A DNA stretch of 64,000 bases from assembly GCF_000236685.1 (NCBI RefSeq), contig NC_016633.1, positions 2,232,001 to 2,296,000 on the forward strand, written 5' to 3'. Below, piece after piece: positions 40,386-49,022 of the stretch (position 1 is the first letter of the stretch; each line of letters begins with the position of its first letter). The translations under genes were made by a program, and so were the position numbers. The stretch comes from Sphaerochaeta pleomorpha str. Grapes (lineage in GTDB: Bacteria > Spirochaetota > Spirochaetia > Sphaerochaetales > Sphaerochaetaceae). The notes beneath the pieces were generated by a model. The model was given only the letters and a program-made list of their open reading frames with translations. It was not told the origin of the DNA and did not search any database.

Positions 40386-42509
40386 ATGGAAGAAAACAAA
40401 CAAACCCTGCTTGAAGAGGTCCTGCAACTGTCCTCCCGTCTTAGGGAGTATCAGAAGGCCTATTATGTGGATAATCACCCCTTGGTGAGTGACTTGGAAT
40501 ATGACCGGTTTTTCGATAGGCTCAGCAACCTGGAGAAAGAATATCCAGAGTTTAGGTTTCCTGATTCCCCGACCCAGCGTGTCGGTAGTGACCTCAGTAG
40601 CGATTTTCCGGAAGTAGTACATTCTATTCCGGTTCTCAGTCTCGATAAAGCCTATAGCAATGAGGCCGTACTTTCCTGGGTCGCCAAGAGCCAGCAGAAA
40701 ATGAGACAGGGATTGAGCTACGTCATAGAGGAGAAGATTGATGGAATTTCCATGGTCCTCTACTATGAAAAAGGGTTGCTGGTAAAGGCTGTAACCCGTG
40801 GGAACGGCACCGTGGGAAATGATGTCACCGCAAATGTGAAGACGATAGCCTCCATCCCATTGCGCCTGCCCCATCCCGATACCCTGGCAGTGAGGGGCGA
40901 AGTCTATCTGCAGAAAGCTGATTTTCTCAAATTGAACAAATCCATGGAAATACCCTATGCGAATCCAAGAAACCTCGCGGCGGGGACTATCAGAAGGATA
41001 AAAAGCAGTGAAGTGGCCAAGGTCCCCCTGCAAATGTTCGTATATGAAGGATTCTGGGAAGAAGGCCTTCCCCTTGACGACCATGTCATGATTCTCTCGA
41101 AACTTAAGGAATATGGTTTTCGGATCAACCCTACCATAGGGTTGTTCTGCAAAACGAAAGAAGAAGCACAAAAAAGACTCAAGGAGGCCTCCCTTGAAGG
41201 ATTTGGTGGTTCGTTTTCCGATATCCCTTCCTATATCCAAGCGCGTACGGATGGCCGAAATGCTTTGCTCTACGAGATTGACGGGCTTGTGGCAAAGGTG
41301 AATGAATTGGCAATCCGTGAGCAGTTCGGATATACCTCGCACCATCCCCGTTGGGCGATAGCCTATAAATTCGAATCTCCCCAGGCTACGACTGTCGTGC
41401 AAAAAATTGATATCCAGGTCGGCAGGACCGGCAGGGTTACGCCTGTTGCAAGGGTGAAACCAGTCTTGATAGGGGGGTCAACGGTTTCCAATGTCACTTT
41501 GCACAACCAAGATTATATCGATATGCTTGAACTGGCCATCGGTGATACCGTGGAAATATCCAAGCGGGGTGATGTTATCCCGGCAGTTGAGCGTGTAATT
41601 GAAAAAAACGAGAACGGGGAAGCTGTTTGGAAAATGCAGGATACCTGTCCAAGTTGCCAGAAGCTATTGGTCAAAAACGGTGCCCATACCTTTTGTCCGA
41701 ACCCCCTCTGTCCTGACCAGGTAAAGGGAAGGGTTGCCTTTTTCATCGGAAAAGCACAGATGGATATTGAATCCTTTGGCCCTGAGACTGCTTCGGCCTT
41801 GTTGGAAAAAGGCCTGTTGAAGGATGTAGACGATATTTATACCATTGACTACAGAAAGGTCCTCAGCGATACCCCCGGTTTCGGGGTAAAGAAAATTGAG
41901 GCGATCATTGAAGGGGTAGAAAAAAGCAAGGAGCAACCGTTCCGCCGGGTACTGGTTTCCCTCGGTATTAGTGAATTTGGGAAAAAGGCTGCCGATTTGT
42001 TGGTTTCCAGTGGAATTACCAGCATGGATGAACTTTTGACGATTGCGAGAAACGAAGACATTGAAAGATTGGTTGCTATCAAACAAATGGGCGAAAAAAC
42101 CGCCCGGCTGCTTGTGGACAGTCTCAACGACCCCTCAATGCAAAGGCGAATCGAAGCACTTCGCAAGGCGGGACTCTGCTTTGAGGAATCTGGAAACAAG
42201 GATACTGGGCTCGAGCAGGTTTTCGCAGGTCAGGTTTGGTGTGTGACTGGTTCCTTCGACCATTTCAATCCAAGGGATCTGGCCTTGGAAGAGATTGAGA
42301 AGCGTGGAGGGCGTACTGTTTCCTCTATCACAGGGAAAACCACCCATCTTTTGGCGGGTAGTGGGGCCGGGAGCAAACTCACCAAGGCAGAGAATCTTTC
42401 TGTGCATATCGTAAATGAGGAAGCGTTCCTTGATTTGATTGCAGAAAAACAGTCCAGGGTGAAAAAAGAGTTGTCCAAGGAAGAATTGCAAGGCGAATTC
42501 TCTTTTTAA
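40386..42509 (+). CDS. ligA: NAD-dependent DNA ligase
   Basis: A 707-residue ligase that seals nicks in replication and repair. It has the Ia domain (YYVDNHPLVSDLEYD), the adenylated lysine Lys117 in EEKIDG, the OB-fold, and the four-cysteine zinc finger CPSCQ...FCPNPLCPDQ. Helix-hairpin-helix repeats (GFGVKKIEAI, IKQMGEKTARLLVDSL) and a C-terminal BRCT domain (VWCVTGSFDHFNPRDLALEE to VNEEAFLDLI) follow. The family average is about 670 residues; the excess is spread over loops and the C-terminal tail. Confidence 0.96.
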   Translation: MEENKQTLLEEVLQLSSRLREYQKAYYVDNHPLVSDLEYDRFFDRLSNLEKEYPEFRFPDSPTQRVGSDLSSDFPEVVHSIPVLSLDKAYSNEAVLSWVAKSQQKMRQGLSYVIEEKIDGISMVLYYEKGLLVKAVTRGNGTVGNDVTANVKTIASIPLRLPHPDTLAVRGEVYLQKADFLKLNKSMEIPYANPRNLAAGTIRRIKSSEVAKVPLQMFVYEGFWEEGLPLDDHVMILSKLKEYGFRINPTIGLFCKTKEEAQKRLKEASLEGFGGSFSDIPSYIQARTDGRNALLYEIDGLVAKVNELAIREQFGYTSHHPRWAIAYKFESPQATTVVQKIDIQVGRTGRVTPVARVKPVLIGGSTVSNVTLHNQDYIDMLELAIGDTVEISKRGDVIPAVERVIEKNENGEAVWKMQDTCPSCQKLLVKNGAHTFCPNPLCPDQVKGRVAFFIGKAQMDIESFGPETASALLEKGLLKDVDDIYTIDYRKVLSDTPGFGVKKIEAIIEGVEKSKEQPFRRVLVSLGISEFGKKAADLLVSSGITSMDELLTIARNEDIERLVAIKQMGEKTARLLVDSLNDPSMQRRIEALRKAGLCFEESGNKDTGLEQVFAGQVWCVTGSFDHFNPRDLALEEIEKRGGRTVSSITGKTTHLLAGSGAGSKLTKAENLSVHIVNEEAFLDLIAEKQSRVKKELSKEELQGEFSF

Positions 42510-42573
42510 CAAAGGTTTAGTGACATTTTTTCAGGAAACGTATATACAGGTATAAGTAAGTGGAGGATCCGTT

Positions 42574-43872
42574 ATGCATGAACTTGCCATCGAATTGAAT
42601 GAGATATTGAAAGGTACCATCGTTGACGAAATGCTATCCGACGTGGGACGTCGAATGTTTTTCCCCAAGGGGATTGTAGCCCAGAGCGCCGAGGCAAAAC
42701 TGAAGGCGACTCGCTTCAATGCTACGATAGGTATGGCTACATCTGATGGACAGCCCATGTATCTTAGCGATATCTACAACCAGTTTTCCCAGGATTCCCT
42801 GACTCCTGCAGAAATTTTCTCCTATGCAGCAGGCGGTGGAGACCCTCAGCTTCGTGCTCTCTGGAAGGAAATGCTTTTCAAAAAGAATCCTTCACTGCAG
42901 GGGAAGCATTTTTCCCTTCCGATCGTAACCGGTGGTTTGACCCACGGGTTGAGTTGTCTGGCCCAGCTTTTTGCCCAGAGTGGTGACACTTTGGTTATTC
43001 CCGACCTTGCCTGGGATAACTATGAGCTGATCTTTGCCCAGCAGGTCAATGCGACGGTCAAGACGTTCCCTTTGTATGACGACAAAGGTGGCTTCAATGT
43101 GGCTGCCATGAAAGAGGTCCTTGCCTCGGTGAGCGGGGGTAAAGCCCGTATCCTTTTGAATTTTCCCAACAACCCTACCGGGTATACCCCGAGTGAGACT
43201 GAGATGAACGCTATCGCAGAGGCCTTGATCGACCTTGCCGAAGATGGCATGAAATTGATGGTTCTTTGTGATGATGCCTATTTCGGTCTGTTCTTTGAAG
43301 AGGAGACAGCCAAGGAAGGCCTTTTTACCCGGATAGCAAATGCCCATGACAATATTTTTGCCATCAAGTGTGACGCTGCGACAAAGGAAGATATGGTCTG
43401 GGGGTTTAGAATCGGGTTCTTGACCTATGCCTCCAAGTCTTTGACCCCCGCCCAGTACGATGCCTTGAATAAAAAAACCCTTGGGATTATCCGTAGCACG
43501 GTTTCCAACTGTGACCGTCCGGGGCAGAGCCTCCTGCTCCATGCGATGCGCGACGGAAAGAACTATCTCAGGGATAAAGAGAATGCCAGATTGGAGATGG
43601 CAAAGCGTTTCCATGCGTTGACAAAGGCCTTGGAAAAACATGCCGGTTCCGAGCTGTTGAAACCCTATCCGTATAATAGCGGGTATTTTATGGCATTCAA
43701 GTGCAAGGGCAGTTCCGAACAACTCAGGCAATATCTGCTTGAGAAATATCAGGTCGGATGTATCAGCATTAAAGATGATACCCTCCGCCTTGCCTATTGT
43801 TCGGTAGAATGTGATAAAATACCAGAATTGGTTGACCTGGTTTACCAGGCTGCTGGCGAAGCATGGAAGTAA
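42574..43872 (+). CDS. PLP-dependent aminotransferase, class I/II
   Basis: A 432-residue fold-type I aminotransferase. Visible landmarks are the VTGGLTHGLSCLAQLF helix, the Asn-Pro motif LLNFPNNPTGYTP (about residue 190), the PLP-ring aspartate in VLCDDAYFGLFFEE, the Schiff-base lysine probably in CDAATKEDMVWGFRIGF, and the substrate-carboxylate arginine in DDTLRLAYCSVE. It begins behind a GGAGG site with its own leader. It overlaps the ModE-like gene by ten bases, so both it and the downstream phosphofructokinase are co-translated. The amino-acid substrate is not evident. Confidence 0.88.
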   Translation: MHELAIELNEILKGTIVDEMLSDVGRRMFFPKGIVAQSAEAKLKATRFNATIGMATSDGQPMYLSDIYNQFSQDSLTPAEIFSYAAGGGDPQLRALWKEMLFKKNPSLQGKHFSLPIVTGGLTHGLSCLAQLFAQSGDTLVIPDLAWDNYELIFAQQVNATVKTFPLYDDKGGFNVAAMKEVLASVSGGKARILLNFPNNPTGYTPSETEMNAIAEALIDLAEDGMKLMVLCDDAYFGLFFEEETAKEGLFTRIANAHDNIFAIKCDAATKEDMVWGFRIGFLTYASKSLTPAQYDALNKKTLGIIRSTVSNCDRPGQSLLLHAMRDGKNYLRDKENARLEMAKRFHALTKALEKHAGSELLKPYPYNSGYFMAFKCKGSSEQLRQYLLEKYQVGCISIKDDTLRLAYCSVECDKIPELVDLVYQAAGEAWK

Positions 43873-44252
43873 AAACAAAAATATACCTGGTCGATGAAGA
43901 TGGTGAAAAATTCATGGGAATCGGGGTGCTCTGGCTTTTACAACAGGTACAGGAACAGAAGTCGCTTAGAAAAGCAGCGTCTGTTCTCGATCTCTCCTAT
44001 TCAAAAGCCTTTGGTATGGTTAAGAACCTTGAGAAAAACCTTGGTATTGCTGTCCTTGACCGCAAAAAAGGGGGCGCGAATCGCGATGGTGCGACGCTGA
44101 CCCCTTTTGCCGAACGGTTTATAGAACTCTATGAAACCTTCGAGCAGGGCGTCAAAGAGCAGGTTTCGATACCATATAACCGATTTTCCGAACAACTTTC
44201 CCAATTGCTTGATGAAGCAGGTTCATCGGAAGAATTTCACGGAGGTGTGTGA
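43863..44252 (+). CDS. ModE-like winged helix regulator without molybdate domain
   Basis: A 129-residue protein that corresponds to the N-terminal LysR-type winged helix of ModE: VLWLLQQVQEQKSLRKAASV, then LSYSKAFGMVKNLEKNLG, then a wing with RKKGGANRDGATLTPFAERF. The molybdate-binding Mop domains are absent; only about 30 residues follow. It probably binds DNA as a dimer. Such stand-alone proteins are often annotated as molybdate regulators, but without the sensor domain this is not supported. A molybdenum hydroxylase-like operon lies 4 kb away. It is tightly coupled between an aminotransferase and a phosphofructokinase. Confidence 0.8.
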   Translation: MEVKTKIYLVDEDGEKFMGIGVLWLLQQVQEQKSLRKAASVLDLSYSKAFGMVKNLEKNLGIAVLDRKKGGANRDGATLTPFAERFIELYETFEQGVKEQVSIPYNRFSEQLSQLLDEAGSSEEFHGGV

Positions 44253-45586
44253 TGAGTTCAAATAAGATTGATTTTTCTATTCCAAGCCTGGGAGAGGCAA
44301 AGATTTCCTCCCCTATAATGATGAGTACGACCCATGATGACGGGCAGGCTGACTATGTAACCGACGATGACCATATCTTGTACAGTATCGACACCGATAT
44401 CGACGAGAAAGGGCATCCTGTTCCCCGCCATGAAGAAACCTTGGAAGTTGCCGGCCCACGTGCGAAAATCTATTTCAACCCAGCTCATGTACATGCCGCA
44501 ATCTGTACATGTGGGGGAATATGCCCAGGTTTGAATAATGTAATCCGTGCGGTTGTCAGATGTTTCTGGTATCGTTACGGGGTGAGAAGGATCAGCGGAG
44601 TCCAGTATGGATACCAGGGCCTTCTCGAAAACAGTCCTTGGCCCTTGATTCCCCTTGACCCCGATGTAGTTGATGACATCCAGGAAAAGGGCGGTACCAT
44701 TCTCGGTTCTGCCCGCGGTGGTGGAAAACAGGTCGAGGAAATCGTTGATTCGCTTGAGAGGATGAATATAAACATCCTTGTTACCGTCGGCGGTGACGGA
44801 ACGCTCCGAGGGGCCTTTGATATCAGCGAGGAAGTCAAAAAGAGAGGGCTTAAGATATCTGTTATCGGAATTCCCAAGACAATCGACAATGATCTTTCGT
44901 TCATCCAAAGTTCCTTTGGCGTCGATACTGCAGTACAGATGGCAGTCCCTGTTGTTCGCTGTGCCCATATCGAAGCAAAGAATTCAATCCATGGCATCGG
45001 GCTTGTAAAGGTCATGGGCCGTGAGTCAGGATTCATTGCGGCAAACACCTCCCTCGCCCAGAGCGATGTCAATTTCTGCCTGATCCCAGAGAATCCGTTC
45101 GATCTCGATGGCCCTGAGGGTTTACTTGCAAGGCTGAAGCAGAGAATCCTTGAAAGAAGCCACGCAGTGGTACTCATTTCGGAAGGAGCAGGACAGGACT
45201 TGGTTCCCTCTACCGGGGAAACCGACGCCTCGGGCAATGTGAAATACCAGGATATCGGTATTTTCCTCAAAGACAGGATTAATGCCTATTTCAAACAAGA
45301 GGGAATCGATACCAATGTCAAGTATATCGATCCTTCATACATCATCCGAAGTGCCCCTGCAGATTCTTTTGACTCGATCTATTGTGCACGGCTTGGTGCT
45401 CATGCAGTCCATGCGGCAATGTCAGGAAAAACCCAGGCCTTGATTGCGCAGGTAAACAATAGGTTCGTTCACCTTCCTATCAAAGTGGCGGTAAGTACAA
45501 GAAACCATGTGGATCTTGAGGGTTCTCTCTGGAGGGATGTCTTGGAAAATACCAGACAGCCCTTTATGATGAAGAACAAGGATTGA
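44252..45586 (+). CDS. Phosphofructokinase, pyrophosphate-enzyme lineage
   Basis: A 444-residue phosphofructokinase with a long N-terminal extension (about 70 residues), like the spirochaete and trypanosome group. The active site includes CTCGGICPGLNNVIR, GGDGTLRGA and PKTIDND. Gly183 after GGD is the residue of ATP-using enzymes, whereas Lys209 in PKTIDND is the residue of pyrophosphate-using ones. This mixture is known from the ATP-dependent enzymes that arose within the pyrophosphate lineage, so ATP is the more likely donor but pyrophosphate cannot be excluded. The ATG at 44252 has GGAGG six bases upstream and shares one base with the previous stop (TGATG). Confidence 0.9.
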   Translation: MSSNKIDFSIPSLGEAKISSPIMMSTTHDDGQADYVTDDDHILYSIDTDIDEKGHPVPRHEETLEVAGPRAKIYFNPAHVHAAICTCGGICPGLNNVIRAVVRCFWYRYGVRRISGVQYGYQGLLENSPWPLIPLDPDVVDDIQEKGGTILGSARGGGKQVEEIVDSLERMNINILVTVGGDGTLRGAFDISEEVKKRGLKISVIGIPKTIDNDLSFIQSSFGVDTAVQMAVPVVRCAHIEAKNSIHGIGLVKVMGRESGFIAANTSLAQSDVNFCLIPENPFDLDGPEGLLARLKQRILERSHAVVLISEGAGQDLVPSTGETDASGNVKYQDIGIFLKDRINAYFKQEGIDTNVKYIDPSYIIRSAPADSFDSIYCARLGAHAVHAAMSGKTQALIAQVNNRFVHLPIKVAVSTRNHVDLEGSLWRDVLENTRQPFMMKNKD

Positions 45587-45604
45587 CTACTATCCCATTC
45601 CCTG

Positions 45605-45637
45605 AAAAGGCGTTGCAGAAATGTGGCGCCTTTTTTC
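45605..45637 (+). terminator. Terminator of the aminotransferase-ModE-phosphofructokinase operon
   Basis: AAAAGGCG (45605-45612) pairs with CGCCTTTTTT (45628 onward) around a 15-base loop, followed by T residues. Confidence 0.85.
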
Positions 45638-45866
45638 ATTTGTCCGTGTACAAAGAGCCCGTGCCGAGAAAATTCGGATACAGGGCTAGGTGCGTAGGAA
45701 TGCAAGTATTTATGCATTGATGCAATAATTTTATGAAAAGCGAGTAGGGTTTTTGTTAATTAGTGGCATTGTAACTAAAAGGAATAAAATATTTTTATAA
45801 AAAATTGAATAACTGCTTGATTTTTTCTCCCGTTGTTTGTACCGTACAAATCAGAAAGAGAACGAC

Positions 45867-45917
45867 ATGCTTCTGCATCCGTTGGATCAGATAGCAATTG
45901 ATTCGGATTTTTTCTAA
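45867..45917 (+). CDS. Possible 16-residue peptide reading frame
   Basis: ATG preceded by AGAAAGAGA, encoding MLLHPLDQIAIDSDFF and a TAA that touches the first arm of a repeated hairpin leading to the terminator. It could be a leader peptide or small protein, but such a short frame can arise by chance. There is no downstream plus-strand gene to attenuate before the convergent pgi. Confidence 0.25.
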   Translation: MLLHPLDQIAIDSDFF

Positions 45918-45970
45918 CCTCCTTTTGTTCCCTCTAGGGTTTAACCTCCTTTTCCCTAGGGGGTTTTTTT
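45916..45970 (+). terminator. Tandem hairpin and terminator, candidate small RNA 3' end
   Basis: AACCTCC (45943-45949) pairs with GGGGGTT (45959-45965), followed by seven T. Directly upstream, a second AACCTCCTTTT (45916-45926) precedes CCCTCTAGGG, so two near-copies of the arm compete for the same partner. This defines the 3' end of a plus-strand transcript starting somewhere before 45860. Confidence 0.65.
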
Positions 45971-46136
45971 ATACTTTTGCAAAATAATATGAAAAATGGA
46001 ACATTATTGGGAAAATATTTGTTTATACACCCTATGTTTTATTTGAAACGCTATTCCATTCATATATTCAAACCTGCTGTTGCAATTTTTTCTACACAAA
46101 TTGGCCGGCTTACATGGTAGCTTTTAGCAGGAGAAA

Positions 46137-46172
46137 AGAAAAACGGAGTCCGGGCAAGAAACCTGGACTCCG
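46137..46172 (-). terminator. Terminator of pgi
   Basis: CGGAGTCC/GGACTCCG stem (46144-46151 with 46165-46172), followed on the minus strand by TTTTTCTTTTC. Confidence 0.85.
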
Positions 46173-46192
46173 GGGTTTACCATCATTTTTCT

Positions 46193-47755
46193 CTAGAGCA
46201 GGTCGGCATAGGCTTTTAGGATTGGGTCATCCTTGCATCCTTCGAGCACTTTCTTTGCAAGGATTTTCCCTAGCTGGACACCTTCTTGGTCAAAGCTGTT
46301 GAGATTCCAAGCAAAACCCTGGAACATCACCTTGTTTTCATAGTGGGCAAGCAATGCCCCAAGGGTCCTGGCATTGAGGGTCCTGGCGGTAAGCAGGGAA
46401 GAATATCGGTTCCCTTCAAATTGTTTGTTGGGGTTTTTGTCGTCTTTTCCCCGGGCGAAGGCTACAATCTGCGCAGCAAGGTTTGCATTGAGTTTTTTCT
46501 GACTGGTCGACCCTTCCACCACGATGTCCTTGCCATACTGGGATTCAGAGAACCCAATGAACTGCAAGGCGACGGTATCGGTTCCCTGATGTAACAACTG
46601 ATAGAAAGAATGTTGTCCATTGGTCCCGCTTTCCCCGAAAATGACCGGTCCTGTTGCATAGGAGACTTTTTCGCCCGAACGGTTCACGTGTTTTCCGTTG
46701 CTTTCCATATCCACTTGCTGCAAATGGGCAGGGAACCGGTTCAGGCCCTGGGAATAGGGCAGGATCGCAGTGGTAGGCAAGGCTAGTACGTTGCGAAGGT
46801 ATACGCCGATAAGGGCATCCATGAGGGCTGCGTTTTTGGTTATGTCATTTTCGAGGGCCATCTTGTCTGCCTCATGGGCTCCTTGTAGTAGTTCTGCAAA
46901 GGTTTCATATCCAAAGGCAAGAGAAAGGAGTACTCCACCGACTGCACTGGTGGAGCTGTAACGTCCTCCGATGTAATCATCAATGAAGAAGGCGTCCAAT
47001 ACGGTATCGGATGAAGCAAGGGGGCTGGTTTTGCTGGTAACAGCTACAATATGCCTTGACGGGTCTATTCCCTTGATTCCGCTTGCCTTGATTGCTTCTA
47101 TCACAAGGTCCCTGTTTGTGAGGGTTTCCAAAGTAGTTCCGCTTTTTGAGACAAGGATGAACAAGGTAGTCTCGAAATCGAGCCCACTTATCACATCGGC
47201 GGCATCATCAGGGTCGACGTTGCTGATGAACTTGGCTGCAAGCTGCTTTTCGTCCTGGCTTCCTTTCAAAGCAAGGTAGAGGGCCCTTGGGCCAAGGTCG
47301 CTCCCCCCGATTCCAATCTGGACAACGGTGGAAAATGGCTTTCCCGTGGAACCGGTGATTTCCCCCTTACGGACTTTTGAGGAGAACTCTTTGATTTTCT
47401 CGAGCTGCCCCTGGTAGAACTTGCCTTTGTCTTCATTATCTGCAAAGACAGGATTCAGTATCTGGCCACGGGTAAGTTGGTGAAGCACCAGACGGTTTTC
47501 CCCGGTATTCATTGTTTCCCCGTTCAGCAGGGCTATGTATTTTTCAATTAACTGCTGTTCATTGCTGAGTTCTTGTAAAGTCTGGATGGTTGCCTCGGTA
47601 ACCGGCATAGCTGCATAGTTATAGGTAAGGCCACCGCCTTCAAGAATGGAAAAGGCTTGGATACGTTCTTTCGTAAGCATGTCTTTCACTGAACAGGGTT
47701 CCTGGTTCCTGAGTTTGGCGAACGATGTACAAGAATCGAGATTTTTGAATTCCAT
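46193..47755 (-). CDS. pgi: Glucose-6-phosphate isomerase
   Basis: A 520-residue glycolytic isomerase interconverting glucose 6-phosphate and fructose 6-phosphate. Signatures are QIGIGGSDLGPRALY, LILVSKSGTT-like FILVSKSGTTLETLTN, GGRYSSTSAVG, the catalytic region GESGTNGQHSFYQLLHQGT, and the C-terminal lysine segment NSFDQEGVQLGK. The length and domain order are normal. It has its own promoter region after the argR terminator and ends in a strong terminator, so it is a single-gene unit. Confidence 0.97.
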   Translation of the reverse strand: MEFKNLDSCTSFAKLRNQEPCSVKDMLTKERIQAFSILEGGGLTYNYAAMPVTEATIQTLQELSNEQQLIEKYIALLNGETMNTGENRLVLHQLTRGQILNPVFADNEDKGKFYQGQLEKIKEFSSKVRKGEITGSTGKPFSTVVQIGIGGSDLGPRALYLALKGSQDEKQLAAKFISNVDPDDAADVISGLDFETTLFILVSKSGTTLETLTNRDLVIEAIKASGIKGIDPSRHIVAVTSKTSPLASSDTVLDAFFIDDYIGGRYSSTSAVGGVLLSLAFGYETFAELLQGAHEADKMALENDITKNAALMDALIGVYLRNVLALPTTAILPYSQGLNRFPAHLQQVDMESNGKHVNRSGEKVSYATGPVIFGESGTNGQHSFYQLLHQGTDTVALQFIGFSESQYGKDIVVEGSTSQKKLNANLAAQIVAFARGKDDKNPNKQFEGNRYSSLLTARTLNARTLGALLAHYENKVMFQGFAWNLNSFDQEGVQLGKILAKKVLEGCKDDPILKAYADLL

Positions 47756-47778
47756 TATTTTTTCTCCTCATGACGAAA

Positions 47779-47807
47779 ACGCCCCTCCATTGTATTGGGA
47801 GGGGCGT
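47779..47807 (-). terminator. Terminator of argR
   Basis: ACGCCCCTCC and GGAGGGGCGT form a perfect ten-base-pair stem with a nine-base loop, followed by TTTTCG on the minus strand. Confidence 0.88.
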
Positions 47808-47824
47808 GTATGTGCAAGGCTGCT

Positions 47825-48295
47825 TTATTCTTCTATTTCAGGTATGCGGGTTTTGAAGCTGTCCTGAAGGTCTTCTTTGCTCATTCCTTCGCGAAGGATT
47901 ACGAAAATCGTATCGTCGCCTGCAAGGGTTCCCAGTATTTCTGGCAAAGCAAGGACATCGAGGGCGATGCCCACGCTGTTTGCATGTCCGGGTCTGGTTT
48001 TGATGACACCGAAATTGCCTGAGAATTCAATAGAGAGGATACCTCTGCGGACGTCTTGTATATAGCTTTTCTCTGATTCGCTTATCAGATCATTTTCGGG
48101 AAGGGCGTAATAATATCCTGACCAGCCATCAGATATTTTTCCGACTTTCAGCATTTTTAGGTCTCTCGAAAGGGTGGCCTGCGTTACGTTGTATCCTTCT
48201 GTCTTGAGCATTTCAAGTAACGTGTCCTGATTGTCTATACGGTTGTTTTTTATCAATTCTTTTACAACGGCCAACCGGTTGTGTCTTTCCCTCAT
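47825..48295 (-). CDS. argR: Arginine repressor ArgR
   Basis: A 156-residue regulator. The N-terminal winged helix has TLLEMLKTEGYNVTQATLSRDLKMLKV with the ArgR recognition helix. The C-terminal oligomerisation and arginine-binding domain has KTRPGHANSVGIALDVLALPEILGTLAGDDTIFVI, including the GTLAGDDT arginine pocket. The length is normal. It begins behind AGGAG. A likely ARG box lies between its promoter and the gene, suggesting autoregulation. Natural targets would include arginine genes and perhaps carAB, although no ARG box is seen at carA. Confidence 0.96.
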   Translation of the reverse strand: MRERHNRLAVVKELIKNNRIDNQDTLLEMLKTEGYNVTQATLSRDLKMLKVGKISDGWSGYYYALPENDLISESEKSYIQDVRRGILSIEFSGNFGVIKTRPGHANSVGIALDVLALPEILGTLAGDDTIFVILREGMSKEDLQDSFKTRIPEIEE

Positions 48296-48329
48296 GGTGA
48301 TAATTCTCCTGTCTTACTTTATATAAACG

Positions 48330-48341
48330 GAATATTTATGC
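48330..48341. promoter_or_regulatory. Candidate ARG box in the argR leader
   Basis: GAATATTTATGC differs at two positions from the palindromic ARG box core GAATAATTATTC. It sits about 15 bases downstream of the argR -10 element, where a bound repressor would block transcription. Confidence 0.35.
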
Positions 48342-48355
48342 GTTTTACACGAATA

Positions 48356-48384
48356 AAGATACAGTACAATTGTCTGCAATGCAA
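48356..48384 (-). promoter_or_regulatory. Promoter of argR
   Basis: On the minus strand, TTGCAT (48379-48384), 17 bases, TATCTT (48356-48361), giving a leader of about 55 bases. Confidence 0.6.
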
Positions 48385-48469
48385 GATTGAACTGGCCTCT
48401 TTTTCTATCAACCCTTGACCGACACTGTATTGTGATGCATGCTAGCGCTATATTGATAAGGAGTGTCAT

Positions 48470-49021
48470 ATGGTAGCTGTATTTATTATCATCGCAATCA
48501 TAGTAGTTCTCGCAATGTATTTTGTTGGGGTATACAATCGGTTGGTCAGACTCAGAAACCAGGGAGAAGAGGCCGCTTCAGCCATTGATGCACATCTGAA
48601 ACAGAGATATGACCTTGTTCCCAATCTTGTTGAGACCGTAAAAGGGTATGCCAAACATGAGCAGGGAACCCTCACAGCAGTCATTGAAGCTCGGAACAAA
48701 GCGATGAGTGCAACCACCCTTGAAGAAAAAGATGCCTTGAACAAAGGCTTTAGCTCGACCTTGAAATCACTTTTTGCACTCAGCGAAGCCTATCCGGACC
48801 TGAAAGCAAATGCAGGGTTTTTGGATTTGCAGAAGCAATTGCAGAAAATTGAGGAACAGCTTCTCTCAGCCCGAAAGTACTACAACGCAATTATCAAACA
48901 ATTCAATACTATTACCGAAGTTTTTCCCTCGTCTCTGGTTGCCTCAATGGCCCATTTTTCTAAAAAACAATACCTTGCAATCGAGGAAGAGGCAAAAGCG
49001 CGCGTTGAGGTGAAATTCTAA
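48470..49021 (+). CDS. lemA: LemA family protein
   Basis: A 183-residue protein with one N-terminal membrane helix (FIIIAIIVVLAMYFVGVYN) followed by the LemA helical bundle: RNQGEEAASAIDAHLKQRYD, LVPNLVETVKGYAKHE, and LLSARKYYNAIIKQFNT. The helix is short and the bulk should face outward. The function is unknown. It is followed after one base by a DUF2207 protein, a pairing widely seen in bacteria. An AAGGAG site precedes the start. Confidence 0.92.
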   Translation: MVAVFIIIAIIVVLAMYFVGVYNRLVRLRNQGEEAASAIDAHLKQRYDLVPNLVETVKGYAKHEQGTLTAVIEARNKAMSATTLEEKDALNKGFSSTLKSLFALSEAYPDLKANAGFLDLQKQLQKIEEQLLSARKYYNAIIKQFNTITEVFPSSLVASMAHFSKKQYLAIEEEAKARVEVKF

Positions 49022-49022
49022 T

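Larger units (their letters stand above)
45638..46136. other. Gene-poor 500-base AT-rich gap
   Basis: No long reading frame is present. It contains a perfect palindrome TTTGTAC-C-GTACAAA at 45836-45850, a possible 16-codon reading frame at 45867, and a strong plus-strand terminator at 45943-45970 with no convincing gene in front of it. The remainder (45971-46136) is AT-rich and holds nothing I can identify. See the separate entries. Confidence 0.6.

Noticed and set aside
40254-41402. 382-codon minus-strand frame opposite ligA
   Set aside because: Antisense shadow of the ligase N-terminal half, which carries the catalytic KIDG motif on the plus strand.
42892-43878. 328-codon minus-strand frame opposite the aminotransferase
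   Set aside because: Antisense shadow. The plus-strand protein has all the PLP-enzyme landmarks.
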